A stretch of 64,000 bases of DNA from NCBI GenBank assembly GCA_021323265.1, contig JAJTCO010000001.1, forward strand, positions 145,836-209,835, given 5' to 3'. The translations under genes were made by a program, and so were the position numbers. Position 1 is the stretch's first letter. Each line of letters starts with the position of its first letter. Below are positions 1 to 10,100 of the stretch, piece by piece. The DNA comes from Pseudoduganella sp. Its GTDB lineage: Bacteria > Pseudomonadota > Gammaproteobacteria > Burkholderiales > Burkholderiaceae_D. Below the pieces are notes generated by a model. It searched no databases. It worked only from the letters and a program-made list of their open reading frames with translations, and was not told where the DNA came from.

Positions 1-454
1 GCAGCGCCGGCCGGCCGATGGCGATGGGGCGGCGCTGGACGAGGCCGCCCGCTTGCAGGCGCAGCTCGTAGATGCCGCCCGGCAGCGCGGCGGCGGCGCG
101 CCAGCGGACCTGGGCCTGGCCGTGGCCGCCGCGCAAGGCGTGGCGTCCGCGCCACTGGCGCAGCAGCCGGCCATCGGGCCGATGCAGGGCCAGTTGCCAC
201 CCGACGGCATGTCCCGCCCGCGCGCCCGGCAGCGAGAAGTGCAGGATGAAAGTGCGCATTTCCCCTGGCGCGGGTGGCGTGAAAGCCGCTTCCAGCATGG
301 CGTCGAATTCGCGGTGTTCGCGCGTGGGCGCGGGCGCCGCGGGCGCTGCGGCGGCGCTGGCCGGGATGGCGGCGCCTGCGGCAAATCCATGCACGCAGGC
401 TATGAGAACCCGGCACATCCGGGATGCCGGTAAGATGTGGAATCCGTTGTCCAT
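1..454 (-). CDS. Partial exported hypothetical protein
   Basis: The gene runs off the left edge of the window, so only about the first 151 codons are visible. The ATG at 454 is preceded on the minus strand by a strong AGGAGG ribosome binding site. The N-terminus has a hydrophobic stretch followed by an Ala/Pro-rich segment (roughly residues 12-45), which suggests export. The mature part seen here contains short beta-strand-like segments such as MRTFILHFSLPG and LPGGIYELRLQAGG, reminiscent of small Ig-like or FlgD-like beta domains, but I do not recognise the family. It is divergent from the histidine kinase gene at 536. Function is unknown. Confidence 0.6.
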   Translation of the reverse strand, partial: MDNGFHILPASRMCRVLIACVHGFAAGAAIPASAAAAPAAPAPTREHREFDAMLEAAFTPPAPGEMRTFILHFSLPGARAGHAVGWQLALHRPDGRLLRQWRGRHALRGGHGQAQVRWRAAAALPGGIYELRLQAGGLVQRRPIAIGRPAL

Positions 455-495
455 GGCTTGCCCTCCTGTCGTGCCTTAGACGAGGGTGCAATGAA

Positions 496-524
496 TTGGT
501 TCCGTTCCGGGCTGCTTTAATAGT
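496..524 (+). promoter_or_regulatory. Possible sigma70 promoter of the hybrid kinase gene
   Basis: TTGGTT at 496-501 and AATAGT at 519-524 are separated by 17 bp and lie just upstream of the ATG at 536. No clear Shine-Dalgarno sequence lies between them, so the message would have a very short leader. Prediction only. Confidence 0.3.
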
Positions 525-535
525 ATGCTGCTTAA

Positions 536-3500
536 ATGCAAGACTTTTCTCAATGGATGAGGCGTAAATTGCGCGGCCTGGCGAGCGGGCGGGTCCTGCT
601 GTGGCTGCTTGGACTGTCGCTGGCGGCTGCCGTCGGCGCCACCTTGTACGCCACGGCGGCCCATACCGTGGAAGAGGAGGCGCAGCAGCGCTTCGACAAC
701 ATGAACCGCGCCACCCAGTACAGCATTTCGGCGCGCGTGAAGTCGTATTCGGACGTGGTGCGCGGCCTGGTGGCACTGTTCCAGACGTCGGACCACGTCA
801 GCCGGCTGCAGTTCCGCCAGTACGTGGCCGCGCTCGATATCGGCAAGCATTTCCCCGCCATCGAAGCGATCAACTTCGCGCCCAATGTGCCGCACGGGCA
901 GCGCGACGCCTTCGTGGCGGCCGTGCGCGCCGATACCAGCCTGACGCCCGAGGGTTATCCGAAATTTGCGATCAAGCCGCCCGGCACGCGCGAGCATTAT
1001 TCACCGCTGACCTATCTGGAGCCGATGGGCGTGCTGATGGAGAAGTTCGGCGTCGACATCACGGCCAACCCGAATATCGACCGTGCCATGCAACTGTCGC
1101 GCGACACGGGGCAGATCAGCGCTTCCGGCCAGCCGGTGGTGGTCAAGCAGCCGGTGCCCCATATCGGCCTGGGGATGCGCCTGCCGGTGTACCGGCGCGG
1201 CATGCCCGTGCACGACGTGAGCAGCCGCCGCGCCGCCTTCCTCGGTTCGGTCGGCATCGGCTTTTCGGTGGCCAAGCTGATCCAGGGCGCCATCGACGAG
1301 ATGGCCGACCGCGACGTGCACATGATCCTGTACGCGGACGCCTCGGTCGACCCGGAAAAGCGCAGCCTGATCATCGAGAAGGATGACCGCCTGCTGTTCA
1401 ACGATAACGGGTCGATCGACAAGCCGGCCGCGTTGCCGGGCGACCACAGCGACTACTTCATTTCCGTGCTGCCCATCGATTTCAACGGCAGCCTGTGGAA
1501 AGCCCAGTTCTACGCGCGCAAGGATGCCATGATCGAGGGCCTGGACCGCTGGTTCCCCTTGATCGCGATGGTCACCGGCTTTGCCGGCACCTTGCTGATC
1601 TACGGCTATTCCTTCACCATGTATTCGCAGCGCCGCAACGCCGTGGAGCAGCGGCGCCTGCTGGACAGCGTGCTTGACAACGTGGACGCCCATGTCTACA
1701 TGAAGGACCAGGGCCGGCGCTATGTGTATGTCAACGCGAAGATGGCGGAGGTGATCGGCAGTCCGGTGGAAGAGATCATCGGCAAGCTCGACATCGAGGT
1801 GATGAACCACCGCGACGCGGACGAGGCCTGGCACGAGGACCGCGCCGTGCTGGCCGACGGCCAGAAGCGCTCGGGCGAGGCCAGCTACACCGACCGCCAT
1901 GGCGTGGTGCACCACCTGTGGACGGTGAAGGCGCCGGTGCGGCTGGACAAGGACGTGTCGGTGGTGATCGCGCTGTCGACCGACGTCACCGAATTGCACA
2001 TGCTGAAGGAGCAGGCGCGCGCGGCCAACCAGGCCAAGAGCGATTTCCTGTCGAATATGAGCCACGAGATCCGCACGCCGATGAATTCCGTGATCGGCAT
2101 GGCGCACCTGGCGCTGAAGGGTGCCACCAATCCGAAGCAGAAGGATTACCTGCAAAAGATCTACCATTCGGGGCAGCACCTGCTGGGCATCATCAACGAC
2201 ATCCTGGACTTTTCCAAGATCGAAGCGGGCAAGCTCGACCTGGAAGTGCTGGACTTCGCCCTGGAATCGCTGCTGAGCAATATTTCCAGCCAGCTCGGCG
2301 ACGCGGCCAGCCGCAAGGGCCTGGAGCTGGTGTTCGAAATCTGGCCGGGCCTGTCGCACCAGTTGCGCGGCGATCCGCTGCGCCTGGAGCAGGTGCTGCT
2401 GAACTTCACCAGCAATGCCATCAAGTTCTCGGAGAATAACAAGATCTACATCCGCGCCCGGCCGGTCGAGGACCGCGACAACTACACCGTGGTGCGCTTC
2501 GAGGTACAGGACAACGGCATCGGCATGACGCCGGCCCAGGTATCGAGCCTGTTCCAGTCCTTCCAGCAGGGCGACACGTCCACCACGCGCAAGTACGGCG
2601 GCACGGGCCTGGGCCTGGTGATCAGCAAGCAGCTGGCCGAGCTGATGGGCGGCACCGTGGGCGTGGAGTCGGCGCCGGGCCACGGGTCGACGTTCTGGTT
2701 CACCGCCAAGCTGCAGAAGGGCACCCACCTGCTGCAGGCCACCGACAGCAACGCGCTGCAGCCGGACATGCTGGCGCCGATCCACGGCGCCTCCATCCTG
2801 CTGGTGGAAGACAACATCTTCAGCCAGCAGGTGGGGCAGGAACTGCTGGAGGATGCCGGCGCCACCGTGGTGGTGGCCAACAACGGCAAGGAAGCCATCG
2901 ACCTCTTGTTGAAGGAGCATTTCGACTGCGTGCTGATGGACGTGCAGATGCCGGTGATGGACGGCTACGAGGCCACGCGCCTGATCCGCGCCCATCCGAA
3001 GCTGGCCGGCACCCTGATCATCGCTATGACCGCCAACGCGGGCCGCGAAGACCAGGCGCGCTGCCTGTCGGCCGGCATGGACGAATTCGTGACCAAGCCG
3101 ATCGCGCCCAACCTGCTGTTCTCGGTGCTGTCGAAGTGGATGAGCCAGCGCGCGGCCGAAGGGCGTCCGCCGGCGGTGCGCAGCACCACCGCGACCGGGC
3201 TGCAGCCGGCGGCGCCGGTGCTGACGCTGGTGCCGGCGCCGGAGCCGCAGCATGAAGCGGGGCCGGCGGCCGAAGCGGAACTGTTCGACCTGCGCGCCCT
3301 GGCCCAGACTTTCGGCAACAAGCCGGAGAAGATGCGCAAGTACGCGAACATGTTCATCGATTCGGCGCAGGACGGCTTGCGCGAGGTGCAGGCCGCGCTC
3401 GATGCGGGTGACCTGGTGCGGCTGTCGGAACTGGGGCACCGCATCAAGTCCTCGGCGCGGGCGGTGGGGGCCATGAGCTTTGCCGACCTGTGCCTGGCGC

Positions 3501-3625
3501 TGGAAAAACTCACGCCGGCCGACGGCGTGGAGCGCGCCGCCGCCATCGTGGGCCAGATGCAGCCTTTGCTGGACCGCTTGCGCGAGCATATTGCGCAGGA
3601 GATGAACGCAAATATTCCGGGTTAG
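536..3625 (+). CDS. CHASE-domain hybrid sensor histidine kinase (PAS-HisKA-HATPase-REC-Hpt)
   Basis: A 1029-residue membrane-bound hybrid kinase. A first membrane helix lies at about residues 19-41, followed by a periplasmic CHASE domain (FPAIEAINFAP) and a second helix at about 339-361. A PAS domain covers about 372-490. The H-box SHEIRTPMN has the phosphorylatable His510. The ATPase domain keeps the N box (NFTSNAIKF), the G1 box (DNGIGM) and the G2 box (GGTGLGL). A receiver domain carries Asp802 in LMDVQMPVMDG, and a C-terminal Hpt domain has His968 in LGHRIKSSARA. All phosphorelay residues are present, so this should be an active multistep phosphorelay sensor. CHASE domains sense small extracellular molecules; the ligand cannot be read from sequence. 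No partner response regulator is adjacent. Confidence 0.95.
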   Translation: MQDFSQWMRRKLRGLASGRVLLWLLGLSLAAAVGATLYATAAHTVEEEAQQRFDNMNRATQYSISARVKSYSDVVRGLVALFQTSDHVSRLQFRQYVAALDIGKHFPAIEAINFAPNVPHGQRDAFVAAVRADTSLTPEGYPKFAIKPPGTREHYSPLTYLEPMGVLMEKFGVDITANPNIDRAMQLSRDTGQISASGQPVVVKQPVPHIGLGMRLPVYRRGMPVHDVSSRRAAFLGSVGIGFSVAKLIQGAIDEMADRDVHMILYADASVDPEKRSLIIEKDDRLLFNDNGSIDKPAALPGDHSDYFISVLPIDFNGSLWKAQFYARKDAMIEGLDRWFPLIAMVTGFAGTLLIYGYSFTMYSQRRNAVEQRRLLDSVLDNVDAHVYMKDQGRRYVYVNAKMAEVIGSPVEEIIGKLDIEVMNHRDADEAWHEDRAVLADGQKRSGEASYTDRHGVVHHLWTVKAPVRLDKDVSVVIALSTDVTELHMLKEQARAANQAKSDFLSNMSHEIRTPMNSVIGMAHLALKGATNPKQKDYLQKIYHSGQHLLGIINDILDFSKIEAGKLDLEVLDFALESLLSNISSQLGDAASRKGLELVFEIWPGLSHQLRGDPLRLEQVLLNFTSNAIKFSENNKIYIRARPVEDRDNYTVVRFEVQDNGIGMTPAQVSSLFQSFQQGDTSTTRKYGGTGLGLVISKQLAELMGGTVGVESAPGHGSTFWFTAKLQKGTHLLQATDSNALQPDMLAPIHGASILLVEDNIFSQQVGQELLEDAGATVVVANNGKEAIDLLLKEHFDCVLMDVQMPVMDGYEATRLIRAHPKLAGTLIIAMTANAGREDQARCLSAGMDEFVTKPIAPNLLFSVLSKWMSQRAAEGRPPAVRSTTATGLQPAAPVLTLVPAPEPQHEAGPAAEAELFDLRALAQTFGNKPEKMRKYANMFIDSAQDGLREVQAALDAGDLVRLSELGHRIKSSARAVGAMSFADLCLALEKLTPADGVERAAAIVGQMQPLLDRLREHIAQEMNANIPG

Positions 3626-3697
3626 GCGGCGCAGAACCTTCCCGCCAGGGGGCAAGTGCGGCGATAATGGCAATCCTCGCACTATCGCTGTTTTTTC

Positions 3698-6600
3698 ATG
3701 GCCCCAAGCATCCAACCCGGACTCCTGATCCTGCACGGCAACCAGCTCGAAGAGCTGCGCAGCGCCGTGTTCCAGTGGTTGCGCGGCCATCCGCTGGCGC
3801 CGCTGGAGCAGGAAATCTTCCTGGTGCAGTCGAACGGCGTGGCCGAATGGCTGAAGATCGCGCTGGCGGAGGAAACGGGCCTGTGCGGCGCCACCCGCGT
3901 GGCGCTGCCGGCGCGCCTGCTGTGGGAGATCTACCGCGGCATGCTGGGCCATGCGCGCGTGCCGCCCATTTCCGCCTTCGACAAGGGACCCCTGACCTGG
4001 CGCCTGATGCGCCTGCTGCCGCAGCTCCTGGCGCAGGACGACTTCGCGCCGCTGCGCCATTTCCTGCGCGACGGCGACCCCGAGCGCCGCCTGCAGCTGG
4101 CCGAACGCCTGGCCGACCTGTTCGACCAGTACCAGGTGTACCGCGCCGACTGGCTGGAAGACTGGGCCGCGGGACGCGACCAGCTGCGCAATGCGCGCGG
4201 CGAGCCGGTGCCGCTGGCGCCCGACCAGCGCTGGCAAGCCGCGTTGTGGCGCGCCGTGGCGGCCAGCGTGCCGCAGGAGGAACGTGGCCTGGGCCGCGCC
4301 AGCGTACATGCCGCCTTCGTGGAAGCCGTGCAGCGCGGCGATGCGCCGCTGGGGCGCCTGCCGCGCCGCATCGTGCTGTTCGGCGTCTCGGCGCTCCCGT
4401 ACCAGAGCCTGCAAGCCATGGCCTCGCTGGCGCGCTTCACCCAGGTGGTGATTGCCGTGCCCAACCCGTGCCGCTATTACTGGGGCGACATCATCGAAGG
4501 GCGCGACCTGCTGCGCGCGGCGCACCGGCGCCACGCGGCGCGCAAGGACATCGACCTGGCGGCCGTGCCGCTGGAGGCGCTGCACGCCCACAGCCATCCG
4601 CTCTTGGCAAGCTGGGGGCGCCAGGGGCGCGACTACATCCGCATGCTCGACGAATTCGACACCGCTTCCGACCTGGCAGGGCGCGACGACAAGCTGCGGG
4701 TGGACCTGTTCAGCGAGGAGGCGGGCGCCACGCTGCTGGCCCAGGTGCAAGCCGCCGTGCGCGACATGCTGCCGCTGGCCGAGCATCCGGCGGCCCTGGG
4801 CGTGCCGCCGCCGCCCGAGAGCGACCGTTCCATCGAGTTCCACGTGGCCCACAGCGTGCAGCGCGAAGTGGAGATCCTGCACGACCAGCTGCTGGCCATG
4901 TTCGCCGCCGACCCGCAGCTGCGCCCGCGCGACGTGGTGGTGATGGTGCCTGACATCGACGTGTTCACGGCCTCGATCCGCGCAGTCTTCGGCCAGCACC
5001 GGCGCCACGACGCGCGCTTCATCCCGCATGAAATCGGCGACGTCAACGACCGCAGCGTCAACCCGCTGCTGGTGGCGCTGGAGTGGCTGCTGCGCCTGCC
5101 GCAGCAGCGCTGCCGCCAGAGCGAGGTGCGCGACCTGCTCGACGTGCCGGCCCTGGCGCGCCGCTTCGGCCTGGCCGAGGACGACCTGCCGACGCTGGGC
5201 CAGTGGATCGAAGGGGCGGGCGTGCGCTGGGGCCTGGACGCGGCGCACCGCGCCGGCCTGGGCCTGGCGCCGGCCGGCGAGCAGAACGCGTGGATGTTCG
5301 GCGTGCGGCGCATGCTGCTCGGTTACGCGGCCGGCAACGGCGCGGCCTTCGCCGGCATCGAGCCGTATGCGGAGGTGGGCGGGCTCGATGCCGCGCTGGC
5401 GGGCTCGCTGGCGCAGCTGATCGAGGCGCTGCTGGCCTGGCGCGAGCGCCTGGGCGCGGCGCGCCGGCCGGCCGAGTGGGCCGAGCAGGCGCGCCTGCTG
5501 CTGGCCGGGTTCTTCAGCGACCGCGACGAGGCGGACCGCCTGACGCTGGCGCGCCTGGACGATGCGCTGGACAAGTGGCTGGAAACCTGCGAGGACGCGG
5601 GCTTCGACGAAGCCGTGCCGCTGGCCACCCTGCGCGAAGCCTGGCTGGGCGGCCTGGACGAACCGTCGCTGGAGCACCAGTTCGTCTCCGGCGGCGTCAC
5701 CTTCTGCACCTTGATGCCGATGCGCGCGGTGCCGTTCCGCGTGGTGTGCCTGCTGGGCATGAACGACGGCGACTTCCCGCGCCGCGCCAGCCGCGCCGAC
5801 TTCGACCTGCTGGCGTTGCCGGGCATGGCGCGCCCGGGCGACCGCTCGCGCCGCGACGACGACCGCTACCTGATGCTGGAGGCGCTGCTGGCGGCGCGCA
5901 CCAAGCTGTATATCAGCTGGGTCGGACGCAACGTGCGCGACAACAGCGAGCAGCCGCCTTCGGTGCTGGTGGCGCAGCTGCGCGACTACCTGCAGGCGGG
6001 CTGGCAGCTGGACTTGGGGCGGCGCACCACCTGGCACGCGCTGCAGCCGTTCAGCCGCGCCTATTTCGAACGGGGCGGCCTGCTGACGTTCGCCGGCGAG
6101 TGGCGCGCGGCCCACGATGACGCGGCGCAGCCGGCCGCCGAGGCGCCGCTGCCGCCGTACGAGGTGGAGGAGGGCTTCCGCCTGCGCCTGTCCACGCTGG
6201 CGGCCTTCCTGCGCCAGCCGGTGCGCCACTTCTTCCGCCAGCGCCTGGGCGTGTACTTCGGCGAAGCGGCGGTGGTGGGCGAGGACGAGGAGCCGTTCCA
6301 GCTGGACGGCCTGCAGCGCTACACGCTGGAAGACCTGATGCTGGCCGACGGCGGCGAGCCGGAGGCGCTGGAGGACGTGCGCGCCGGCCTGCAGCAGCGC
6401 GGCCTGCGCCTGCGCCGCCAGGGCATGCTGCCCATCGGCCTGATCGGCGAGCGCGTGCTCGACGAACTGGTGGAGGAACTGGTGCCGGTGCGCACCGCCT
6501 GGCTGACCCTGTGCGGCACCTATTGGGAAGCGGCGCCCAAGCTGGCGATCCACCTGGAGCTGGCCGGCCTGGTGCTGGAGGACTGGGTGGACCAGTTGCG

Positions 6601-7102
6601 CCGCGCCGGCGAAGCCACGGCCTGGCTGGTGCAGATGTCCTCGCGCGTGTGCGACAAGTCCGGCGCCCCGCGCGGCGAGAAGCTGATTCCGATGTGGCTG
6701 CGCCAGCTGGCCGCCGCCGCGCAGGGCCAGCCGGTGACAGGCTTCCTGGTGGCGCGCGACGCCATCGTCATCATGGAGCCGCTCGAGGCGCAGGGCGCGC
6801 AGGCCACGCTGCGCACGCTGGTGGAACTGTGGCGCGCCGGCATGGACCAGCCGCTGCCTGCCGCCTGCAAGACCGGCCTGGCGCTGGTGATGGACGGCGA
6901 CGCGCGCAGCGCCTACGATGGCGGCTTCGAACTGTCGGGCGAGAACGAGGACCCGTGCCTGGCCCGCCTGTGGCCGGACTTCGCGGCGCTGTCCTCCGAG
7001 CCCGGCTTCGCGCAAAGCTGCCGCGCGCTGTACCAGCCGCTGGCGCAGTGGCTGGAGCATTCGGTGACGGTGCAGCCGATCGACGGGGAGGGCGAGCCAT
7101 GA
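3698..7102 (+). CDS. recC: Exodeoxyribonuclease V gamma subunit RecC
   Basis: RecC, 1134 residues, is the Chi-recognising scaffold subunit of the RecBCD helicase-nuclease that processes double-strand DNA ends. The N-terminus contains the family pattern IFLVQSNGVAEWLKIALAEE, and VVCLLGMNDGDFPRR near residue 685 is typical of RecC. Length fits the family. It is the first gene of a tight recC-recB-recD operon: its TGA overlaps the recB ATG in an ATGA. The start at 3698 has no obvious Shine-Dalgarno sequence. Confidence 0.95.
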   Translation: MAPSIQPGLLILHGNQLEELRSAVFQWLRGHPLAPLEQEIFLVQSNGVAEWLKIALAEETGLCGATRVALPARLLWEIYRGMLGHARVPPISAFDKGPLTWRLMRLLPQLLAQDDFAPLRHFLRDGDPERRLQLAERLADLFDQYQVYRADWLEDWAAGRDQLRNARGEPVPLAPDQRWQAALWRAVAASVPQEERGLGRASVHAAFVEAVQRGDAPLGRLPRRIVLFGVSALPYQSLQAMASLARFTQVVIAVPNPCRYYWGDIIEGRDLLRAAHRRHAARKDIDLAAVPLEALHAHSHPLLASWGRQGRDYIRMLDEFDTASDLAGRDDKLRVDLFSEEAGATLLAQVQAAVRDMLPLAEHPAALGVPPPPESDRSIEFHVAHSVQREVEILHDQLLAMFAADPQLRPRDVVVMVPDIDVFTASIRAVFGQHRRHDARFIPHEIGDVNDRSVNPLLVALEWLLRLPQQRCRQSEVRDLLDVPALARRFGLAEDDLPTLGQWIEGAGVRWGLDAAHRAGLGLAPAGEQNAWMFGVRRMLLGYAAGNGAAFAGIEPYAEVGGLDAALAGSLAQLIEALLAWRERLGAARRPAEWAEQARLLLAGFFSDRDEADRLTLARLDDALDKWLETCEDAGFDEAVPLATLREAWLGGLDEPSLEHQFVSGGVTFCTLMPMRAVPFRVVCLLGMNDGDFPRRASRADFDLLALPGMARPGDRSRRDDDRYLMLEALLAARTKLYISWVGRNVRDNSEQPPSVLVAQLRDYLQAGWQLDLGRRTTWHALQPFSRAYFERGGLLTFAGEWRAAHDDAAQPAAEAPLPPYEVEEGFRLRLSTLAAFLRQPVRHFFRQRLGVYFGEAAVVGEDEEPFQLDGLQRYTLEDLMLADGGEPEALEDVRAGLQQRGLRLRRQGMLPIGLIGERVLDELVEELVPVRTAWLTLCGTYWEAAPKLAIHLELAGLVLEDWVDQLRRAGEATAWLVQMSSRVCDKSGAPRGEKLIPMWLRQLAAAAQGQPVTGFLVARDAIVIMEPLEAQGAQATLRTLVELWRAGMDQPLPAACKTGLALVMDGDARSAYDGGFELSGENEDPCLARLWPDFAALSSEPGFAQSCRALYQPLAQWLEHSVTVQPIDGEGEP

Positions 7103-10100
7103 GCAGCCCGTTGAATCCGCTCGACTTCCCGCTGCACGGCTCGCGCCTGATCGAGGCCAGCGCCGGCACCGGCAAGACCTGGACCATCGCGGCGCTGTAC
7201 GTGCGCCTGGTGCTGGGCCACGGCGGCGGCAACGCCTATTGCCGGCCGCTGATGCCGTCCGAGATCCTGGTGATGACCTTCACCCGCGCCGCCACGCGCG
7301 AGCTGTCGAACCGCGTGCGCGAGCGCCTGGTGGAAGCGGCGGCGTATTTCCGCGCCGAGCAGGCGCACAAGCCCGACGCCTACCTGGACGCATTGCTGGA
7401 GGAGCTGCCCGAATACGAGGCGCGCCTGCAGGCGGCGCACCGCCTGCAACTGGCGGCCGAAACCATGGACGAAGCGGCCATCTTCACCATCGACGCCTGG
7501 TGCCAGCGCATGCTGCGCGAGCATGCCTTCGACAGCGGCAACCTGTTCGACGAGGAGCTGCTGAGCGACGAGGGCGCCCTGTACGAAGACGCCGCCCACG
7601 ACTACTGGCGCCAGCAGGTCTACCCGCTGGGCGAGGAGGCGCTGCGCGTGCTGCTGTCGGCCTGCCGCGACGTGCAGGCGCTCAAGCGCAGCGTGCGCGA
7701 GCTGGCGCGCCGCCCGGACGCGGGCGAGGGCGCCGCCCGCCGCGAGGCGCTGGGCGCCATGATCGCGCGCGTGCGCCGCGAGCAGCAGGCCGCCCTGGCG
7801 GCGCTGAAGCAGGGCTGGGCCGAGCGCGCCGACCGCATCGAGGCCTGGATCGGCGCCCAGCGCGATGCCAACGCCAAGTGCTTCAACGGCACCAAGTTGC
7901 GCGCCGATTCGGTCGCCAAATGGTGCGCCGCGCTGCGCGACTGGGCCGGCGATGCGGCCCTGCACGAGCCGGACATGAACGCCACGCCCTGGTTCCGCCT
8001 GACGCCGGCCGGCATGATCGACGCCTGCGCCAAGGGCTACGCGCCCGACATTCCGGCCGATTTCGAGGCCATCGCCCCGCTGCGGCGCGCGCTGGACGGA
8101 ATCGAGCCGCTGCGCCACCACGTGCTGCGCCACGCGGCGGCCAGCATCGCCGCCCGCATGCAGGAGCTGAAAAGCCAGCAGCGCCAGTTCGGCTTTGCCG
8201 ACATGCTGGAGCGCCTGCGCAGCGCGCTGGAGGGCGACAACGGCGCCGCGCTGCGCCAGCGCATCGTCACGCAGTACCCGGTGGCGATGGTGGACGAATT
8301 CCAGGACACGGCGCCGAGCCAGTACCGCATCTTCAACCTGCTGTACCGCGTGGCCGACAACGATCCGGCATCGGGCCTGTTCCTGATCGGCGACCCGAAA
8401 CAGTCGATCTACGGCTTTCGCGGCGCCGACATCCACAGCTACCTGGACGCGCGCCGCGCCACGGCGGGCCGCCACTACCAGCTTGGCACCAATTTCCGTT
8501 CGACGGCGCAGATCGTGGCGGCGGTGAACCAGGTCTTCCTGCACGCCGAGGGCGTGGCCGGGCAGGGCGGCTTTGCGCGCGGCGCCTTCCGCTTCCGCAC
8601 GGCCGAAGGCAATCCGCTGCCCTTCGAGGCGGTGGGCGCGCGTGGCCGCGAGGAACGCCTGGTCGGGCCGGAGGGCGACATCCAGGCCCTGACCGCCGGC
8701 TGCACGCTGGAACAGCTGGGGGCGGACGCCTACCGCGACTACTTTGCCGAACAGTGCGCCGAGCATATCGCCTGCCTGCTGAACGACCCTGCCACCGGTT
8801 TCCAGGGCGCGCAAGGCTTCCAACGCCTGCAGCCGGCCGACATCGCCATCCTGGTGCGCGACCGGCGCGAGGCAGCGGCCGTGCGCAAGTCGCTGCAGCG
8901 GCGCCTGGTGCCCAGCGTCTACCTGTCGGACAAGGATTCCGTCCTGTCCAGCGAGGAGGCGGCCGACATGCTGCGCTGGCTGTCCGCCGTGGCCAACCCG
9001 CTGGACGGCCAGCTGGCGCGCACCGCCTTCGCCACGCGCAGCGCGAACCTGCCGCTGGCCGAACTGGCGCAGTTCTCGGCCGACGAACTGGCGTGGGAGC
9101 GGCGCGTGGAGCAGTTGAAGGAATGGCACGTGGTCTGGCAGCGCCAGGGCGTGCTGGCCATGCTGCGCCGCTTCATCCACGACCTGGGACTGCCGGCGCA
9201 GCTGCTGGCGCGCCCGGGCGGCGAGCGCAGCCTGACCAATATGCTGCACCTGGCCGAACTGCTGCAGCAGGCCAGCCGCCAGCTGGAAGGCGAGCAGGCG
9301 CTGATCCGCTGGCTGGCCGAGCAGATCGAGGACGAGAGCGACGGCGGCGACGAACGGGTGCTGCGCCTGGAATCGGACGCGGAACTGGTGAAGGTGGTGA
9401 CCGTGCACAAGTCCAAGGGCCTGGAGTACCCGCTGGTCTACCTGCCGTTCGCCGTCACGGTGCGCAAGGTCGACAAGCGCAACCGCGTCTTCTTCGAGTA
9501 CACCGATACCCAGGGCGTGCGCCATATCGACATGCAGCTGTCCGACGCCGGCCAGGAAGCGGCCGAAGCGGCCCGCATCGAGGAAGACCTGCGTCTGCTC
9601 TACGTGGCGCTGACCCGCGCGCGCCACTTCCTGTGGCTGGGCGTGGCGGCGCTGCCGGCGCGCAAGAAGGATGAGAACACGCTGCACGAATCGGCGCTGG
9701 GCTACCTGCTGAGCGGGGGCGAACCGCTGCCGGCGGGCCAGCTGCTGGAAACCTGGCAGCGCCTGCGCGGCGACTGCTCGGCGATTTCCGTCAACCTGCT
9801 GGAGCCGTCCGTGCCGCTCACGCGCCTGGCACGCGCGGTGGAACGCCCGCCGCTGGAAGCGCCGCTGGCCTACGCCGGCCACTTCGAACGCGACTGGTCG
9901 GTCGGCAGTTTCAGCTCGCTGGCGCGGCGCAGCGGCGAAGCACTGCCAGCGCCCATGCACGCCGCGCAGGAAACGCTGATGGAGGGCGAGGACCCGGCCA
10001 GCCCCCTGCGCATCGAGGACACGGCCTGGCACCGCTTCCCGCGCGGCTCCGTGCCGGGGAATTTCCTGCACGAGCAGCTGGAGGCGCTGGCGCGCGAAGG

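Noticed and set aside
1001..7060. A very long open frame (about 2000 codons) on the minus strand opposite the kinase and recC genes
   Set aside because: It is antisense to well-recognised proteins, its product is a low-complexity Arg/Gln/His/Ala mix without any family motif, and such frames arise from the very high third-position GC.
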